Source: CAYUPY01 sp964446595
GTDB lineage: Bacteria > Patescibacteriota > Dojkabacteria > J137 > JAEUSD01
DNA: 16,838 nt
NCBI GenBank assembly: GCA_964446595.1
Contig: CAYUPY010000029.1
Location: 1 to 16,838, forward strand
Direction: 5' to 3'
This document shows positions 13,966-16,838 of this stretch, one piece after another (positions within the stretch are counted from its first letter, which is position 1; each line of letters begins with the position of its first letter). A program made the position numbers and the translations under genes. The notes under the pieces are model-generated. The model did no database searches. It was not told the origin of the DNA and was given only the letters and a program-made list of their open reading frames with translations.

Positions 13966-15155
13966 TTGATATCGAGAAAGTAAGGCAGCAATTTCCGTTC
14001 TTTATAAACAATCCCGAGCTGGTTTATTTAGATAGCGCTGCGACAGCACATAAACCCCAGCGTGTGATTGATGTAATTACTGAGTTCTATGCAACGGAAA
14101 ACTCCAATGCCGGCAGAGCTTCTTATGCACTGGCTTCTAAGTTGGACAAAAGAGTCGCTGCTGCAAGGTTAGCAGTGGCAAAATTTGTAGGGGCAAAAGC
14201 TGACGAGATATTTTTCACTGCAGGAGCAACGGACTCTTTCAACAAGGTTGCCTTTATGCTGGGCATGAATTTGCTTGAGGACGGTGATGAGGTTTTATAT
14301 TCTCCGCTAGATCACTCGTCTTTTGTGCAGCCCTGGTTTGCTGTGAAAGACATTCTAAGCAGAATGGGAGTGAATATTAAACTAGTCGCTTACAGGACAA
14401 AGGAAACGGGAGGTGCTGATATGGATGATCTCAGGGAGAAGATTACTTCTAAAACGAAGGTGGTAAACATTACTCACATTCATAACGTTTTTGGCTCAAA
14501 CAGTGATATCGAGAAATTAAAAGTAGGGGATAACAGAAACTTTATAGTCAACGTGGATGCCACTCAGAGCGTGGGCCATATGCCAGTAAATGTGAGTGAT
14601 TTAGGTGCGGATATACTTTCGTTTTCAGGGCATAAGATGTTTGCAGCTCAGGGCACGGGAGTGACATATATCTCGAAAAAACTGCACTCTACCCTAAAAC
14701 CAATCTTTTCTGGCGGGGGTGGGACTGGCAGTTCAGACTTTGACCAGCAAAACTTTGAAGTTGGGACACAGAATTATGCTGGGCTTTTGTCTTTGCAAAA
14801 GGCGATAGAGTTTATAGAAGAGATCGGAATCGAGAACATTGAAAACCATGTCGGTTACCTCACCACACAGTTGCTACAAAAATTAAGACAGTTTCCACAA
14901 ATTGAGTTTTTGTACGGACCAAACTTTTGGACCTGTGCTGGTGGATACGGAATCATTTCATTCAATGTTCGAGATATCCCATCCGGTGACATTGGTTTTG
15001 CACTGAGTCAAAAAGGTATTTTGGTTAGAACTGGGAGTCATTGCAGCACAACTAACAATAATCTAACGGATTCTGTAAGGGTCAGTATGCATGCATACAA
15101 TACTGAAAAAGACATAGGGCTTCTGGTTGAAGCCCTGTCTGGTATTTTGACCTAG
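13962..15155 (+). CDS. SufS-like cysteine desulfurase (class V aminotransferase fold)
   Basis: The 397-residue protein starts QFPFFINNPELVYLDSAATAHKP, as SufS/CsdA do. Key residues are present: H118 (LDHSSF), D199 and Q202 (NVDATQS), PLP Lys225 (FSGHKMF) and persulfide Cys361 (VRTGSHCS). SufS normally has HHCAQP there; SHCSTT is a departure. It should convert cysteine to alanine and a Cys-bound persulfide. Its best acceptor here is the rhodanese domain of the gene just upstream, with which it overlaps by four bases (ATGA). No sufBCD or sufU is nearby, so a house-keeping Fe-S role is not indicated by context but is not excluded. An in-frame ATG at 13926 lies inside the previous gene and adds residues unlike the family, so I reject it. 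A hairpin follows the stop. Confidence 0.88.
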   Translation: MIDIEKVRQQFPFFINNPELVYLDSAATAHKPQRVIDVITEFYATENSNAGRASYALASKLDKRVAAARLAVAKFVGAKADEIFFTAGATDSFNKVAFMLGMNLLEDGDEVLYSPLDHSSFVQPWFAVKDILSRMGVNIKLVAYRTKETGGADMDDLREKITSKTKVVNITHIHNVFGSNSDIEKLKVGDNRNFIVNVDATQSVGHMPVNVSDLGADILSFSGHKMFAAQGTGVTYISKKLHSTLKPIFSGGGGTGSSDFDQQNFEVGTQNYAGLLSLQKAIEFIEEIGIENIENHVGYLTTQLLQKLRQFPQIEFLYGPNFWTCAGGYGIISFNVRDIPSGDIGFALSQKGILVRTGSHCSTTNNNLTDSVRVSMHAYNTEKDIGLLVEALSGILT

Positions 15156-15182
15156 TAGCTGGATTTCGACCAACTGCTACTA
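15153..15182 (+). terminator. Terminator-like hairpin after the four-gene operon
   Basis: TAGTAGC (15153-15159) pairs with GCTACTA (15176-15182), with an inner TGG/CCA helix, then TTCTAT. It starts at the desulfurase stop codon and ends just before the convergent gene's stop. The T run is weak. An additional 8-base hairpin (AGGGCTTC / GAAGCCCT, 15116-15136) lies inside the end of the desulfurase gene. Confidence 0.45.
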
Positions 15183-15184
15183 TT

Positions 15185-15874
15185 CTATAGCTCTACCACC
15201 ACACTCCCCACTTTATGCCCTGTTTCTACTAGTTCGTGGGCTTGGGTTATGCCCGCTTGAGTGAATGGATAGGTGCTGTCAGTGATGGGTGTGAGCATGC
15301 TTTGTTCGGCAAGGTCGGCGATATATTCCATTTCAGTTTGCTTCCAGAAGGGGCCGGTGGCACCCGTAACTGCTTTTTGTTTGGTAAAGCGAGTGGTGAG
15401 AAATGCAATTACGATTGCTAAGGAAGGGCCACTGGTCATGTACATGCCTGTTGGCATGAGTGAGTGTTTGCACTTTTGGTATGAGCTCTTCCAGACCGTG
15501 TCGTAGATTATGTCGTAGGCGTTTGTGCGTTTGGTGAAGTCTTCTTTGGTGTAGTCAATTACCTCGTCAGAGAAATATGGGGTATTGCAAACCGCAATAT
15601 TATTGGCGCTACAAAAATCTAAGTCTATCCAGTCAAACGATGTTGTAGATAGGATTATACATTTAATGTTCGGAATTTTTGCGAGTACAGTCTGAGTAAG
15701 CTCAACTGTGAAGTCAGGATCGATTACTAATATTTTTTCTTCTTTTGTTTGCATGGAAGAAATTTTGTTCAAATTTGATGGAATATAGACATATTCAACA
15801 TTATAATCCTTTAAGCTATTTTTAAATTCGCTGTTGATGATATTTTTAATAGGATTTAAAACAAATATTTTCAT
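15185..15874 (-). CDS. Chimeric ORF: 2-hydroxyacid dehydrogenase N-terminus joined to zinc-type alcohol dehydrogenase C-terminus
   Basis: The 229 residues fall into two unrelated parts. Residues 1-102 look like the N-terminal domain of D-2-hydroxyacid dehydrogenases (IKCIILSTTSFDWIDLDF, then NNIAVCNTPYFSDE). From about 103 the sequence is the C-terminal part of an NAD(P)-dependent medium-chain dehydrogenase/reductase: DEVIDYTKEDF, YDIIYDTVWKS, then AGITQAHELVETGHKVGSVVV to the end. The first part lacks its NAD-binding and catalytic domain; the second lacks its GroES-like catalytic domain and the GxGxxG loop. The DNA of the first part is clearly more AT-rich than the second. By family standards it should be inactive. 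It could be a recombinant gene, a decayed remnant or an assembly error. The frame itself is intact with an ATG seven bases after AATAAT. Confidence 0.75.
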   Translation of the reverse strand: MKIFVLNPIKNIINSEFKNSLKDYNVEYVYIPSNLNKISSMQTKEEKILVIDPDFTVELTQTVLAKIPNIKCIILSTTSFDWIDLDFCSANNIAVCNTPYFSDEVIDYTKEDFTKRTNAYDIIYDTVWKSSYQKCKHSLMPTGMYMTSGPSLAIVIAFLTTRFTKQKAVTGATGPFWKQTEMEYIADLAEQSMLTPITDSTYPFTQAGITQAHELVETGHKVGSVVVEL

Positions 15875-15942
15875 ATGATTTATTATTGACTGTTGAGATT
15901 ATATTCTATAAAATCAAGTCTTTGCATTAATTGATTGTTTAC

Positions 15943-16713
15943 ATGAACAAACAAATACTAAAATTAAAACTACAAAAACTGGGACTTGAACAAGAAGAAG
16001 CTGATCTTTATCTTTTCTTACTAGCAAATGGCGAGAAGACACCGCTAGAAGTCTCAAGGGAAACCGAGTTAAATCGGTCAAAAGTATATAGGTTAACTGA
16101 GGTGCTTTCACTTAAGCAATTAGTTGAGGAGACAGAAACTGCATGGGGACGGAAACTACGCGCCGCACCGCCAGAGAATCTGGAATTGTTAATCCGTCAA
16201 CAAGAAGAAGAGTTGAATACCAAGAGAGATGGATTAGAGGAGGTGATAAATGATTTAAAAAATTTAAATTTAGGTAGTGGAAGTGGCTTTGAAGTAAAAC
16301 ATTATCGAGGAATTGAAGGAGTGAGACAGATGATCTGGAATGAGCTGAAGTCGCCAGAAGTACTTGTTTTTGCCTATCAGAAGTTTAGTGAGCTACTAGG
16401 TGCTAAATTTGCTGATACTGTACGGGAAGAAATAGTTTTAAGAAAGCAAAAAATTTTTGCTATTCAAAATGAAGACCTTCCCAACAGCAAGGTTACTAAT
16501 ATTGAATACTTAACAAAGCACTATGAGTTACGTGAAATACCTCAGAGTGTGGTAAAAATCAGGCACTACATAGACATTTACAGAGACGTAATCGCCATCT
16601 ACAACATGGATGGCGAAATCCGCTCTGGTATCGAGATCCATAACCAAGCCCTAGCAGAAATGTTTAAGCAAATATTCTGGGGTTATTGGAATCAGGCAAA
16701 GCCTATTTCCTAA
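15943..16713 (+). CDS. TrmB-family transcriptional regulator
   Basis: The product is 257 residues from the ATG at 15943. The N-terminal winged helix is typical of TrmB: LQKLGLEQEEADLYLFLLANGEKTPLEVSRETELNRSKVYRLTEVLSLKQLVEE (about 9-62). A short coiled coil follows (about 80-105, LLIRQQEEELNTKRDGLEEVINDL), usual for dimerisation, and then a C-terminal domain (about 115-257) that resembles the phospholipase-D-like sensor part of TrmB relatives. TrmB proteins control sugar uptake and other genes, mainly in archaea and also in CPR bacteria. The ligand cannot be told. An in-frame TTG at 15931 is a weaker start. It diverges from the chimeric ORF across 68 AT-rich bases and overlaps the LPQTG gene by 11 bases at its 3' end. 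Confidence 0.88.
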   Translation: MNKQILKLKLQKLGLEQEEADLYLFLLANGEKTPLEVSRETELNRSKVYRLTEVLSLKQLVEETETAWGRKLRAAPPENLELLIRQQEEELNTKRDGLEEVINDLKNLNLGSGSGFEVKHYRGIEGVRQMIWNELKSPEVLVFAYQKFSELLGAKFADTVREEIVLRKQKIFAIQNEDLPNSKVTNIEYLTKHYELREIPQSVVKIRHYIDIYRDVIAIYNMDGEIRSGIEIHNQALAEMFKQIFWGYWNQAKPIS

Positions 16714-16838
16714 AAACCTTGCTTATTTCTGGCTTGTAAGCGAGTGCTAACCCTGCTATCCCGACTAGGATGATTGCTATCCTAAAGTTGTTGTCAGCTC
16801 CGGTTTGGGGGAGGAAAGTGTTTTCCCAAACTGTGGCG
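16703..16838 (-). CDS. C-terminal end of an LPXTG cell-wall-anchored protein (partial)
   Basis: Only the last 44 complete codons are in the window. The minus strand reads ATVWENTF, the sortase motif LPQTG (16799-16813), then ADNNF, a hydrophobic stretch (RIAIILVGIAGLALAY) and a basic tail ending EISKVFRK before TAG at 16703-16705. This is a complete class-A type sorting signal. A sortase would cut between Thr and Gly and link the protein to the cell envelope. The rest of the protein lies beyond the window. The gene converges on the TrmB gene and the two coding ends overlap by 11 bases. Confidence 0.85.
   Translation of the reverse strand, partial: ATVWENTFLPQTGADNNFRIAIILVGIAGLALAYKPEISKVFRK

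Noticed and set aside
10268..15155. A staphyloferrin-B-like siderophore pathway (SbnA plus SbnH-type enzymes)
   Set aside because: The fold types recall SbnA and SbnH, but there is no SbnB dehydrogenase, no NIS synthetase and no siderophore transporter in the window. I kept only the weaker sulfur / amino-acid idea.
1..16838. CRISPR arrays, tRNA or rRNA genes, insertion sequences
   Set aside because: No regularly spaced direct repeats, cloverleaf-like segments, rRNA signatures, transposase frames or terminal inverted repeats were seen.

Overview
The window looks like a piece of a Patescibacteria (CPR) chromosome, possibly Saccharibacteria-like. It is AT-rich with small, dense genes and almost no intergenic space. 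Clear Shine-Dalgarno motifs are nearly absent. It carries secreted repeat proteins and the end of an LPXTG-anchored protein, which points to a Gram-positive-like envelope with sortase. TGA works as a stop (for example at 13963-13965 and 6465-6467), which argues against the CPR lineages that read UGA as glycine. This assignment is an inference; no rRNA or tRNA gene is present to test it. No stretch longer than 300 bases lacks a gene.

Layout. 1-3573: two secreted proteins with DUF5648-type repeats (1-738 minus, cut by the window edge; 2483-3541 plus) flank a minus-strand pair, an arginase-fold protein and a Nudix hydrolase. 3639-5919: minus-strand genes of unknown function (one apparently split by a frameshift), a lipoprotein and a MarR regulator. 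The MarR gene diverges from a DUF1801 gene across a palindromic operator. 6465-8554: a small membrane protein diverging from an M24 peptidase plus cupin pair; the peptidase gene contains a perfect 33-base palindrome. 8639-10164: a minus-strand operon of a Fur-family regulator, a DUF6326-like membrane protein and a GNAT acetyltransferase.

10190-15182: the most distinctive part. Two copies of a 17-base inverted repeat sit between the Fur-family gene and a tightly packed four-gene plus-strand operon: CooC-like P-loop ATPase, fold-III PLP decarboxylase (LysA/Y4yA-like), cysteine-synthase-like enzyme fused to a rhodanese, and SufS-like cysteine desulfurase. Genes overlap or nearly touch at every junction. 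I propose a metal-responsive sulfur or amino-acid pathway in which persulfide made by the desulfurase is passed to the rhodanese domain. I do not recognise this exact four-gene set as a described system.

15185-16838: a minus-strand gene that appears to be a chimera of a 2-hydroxyacid dehydrogenase N-terminus and a zinc-type alcohol dehydrogenase C-terminus, a divergent TrmB-family regulator, and the 3' end of an LPQTG cell-wall-anchored protein that overlaps the TrmB gene tail to tail.
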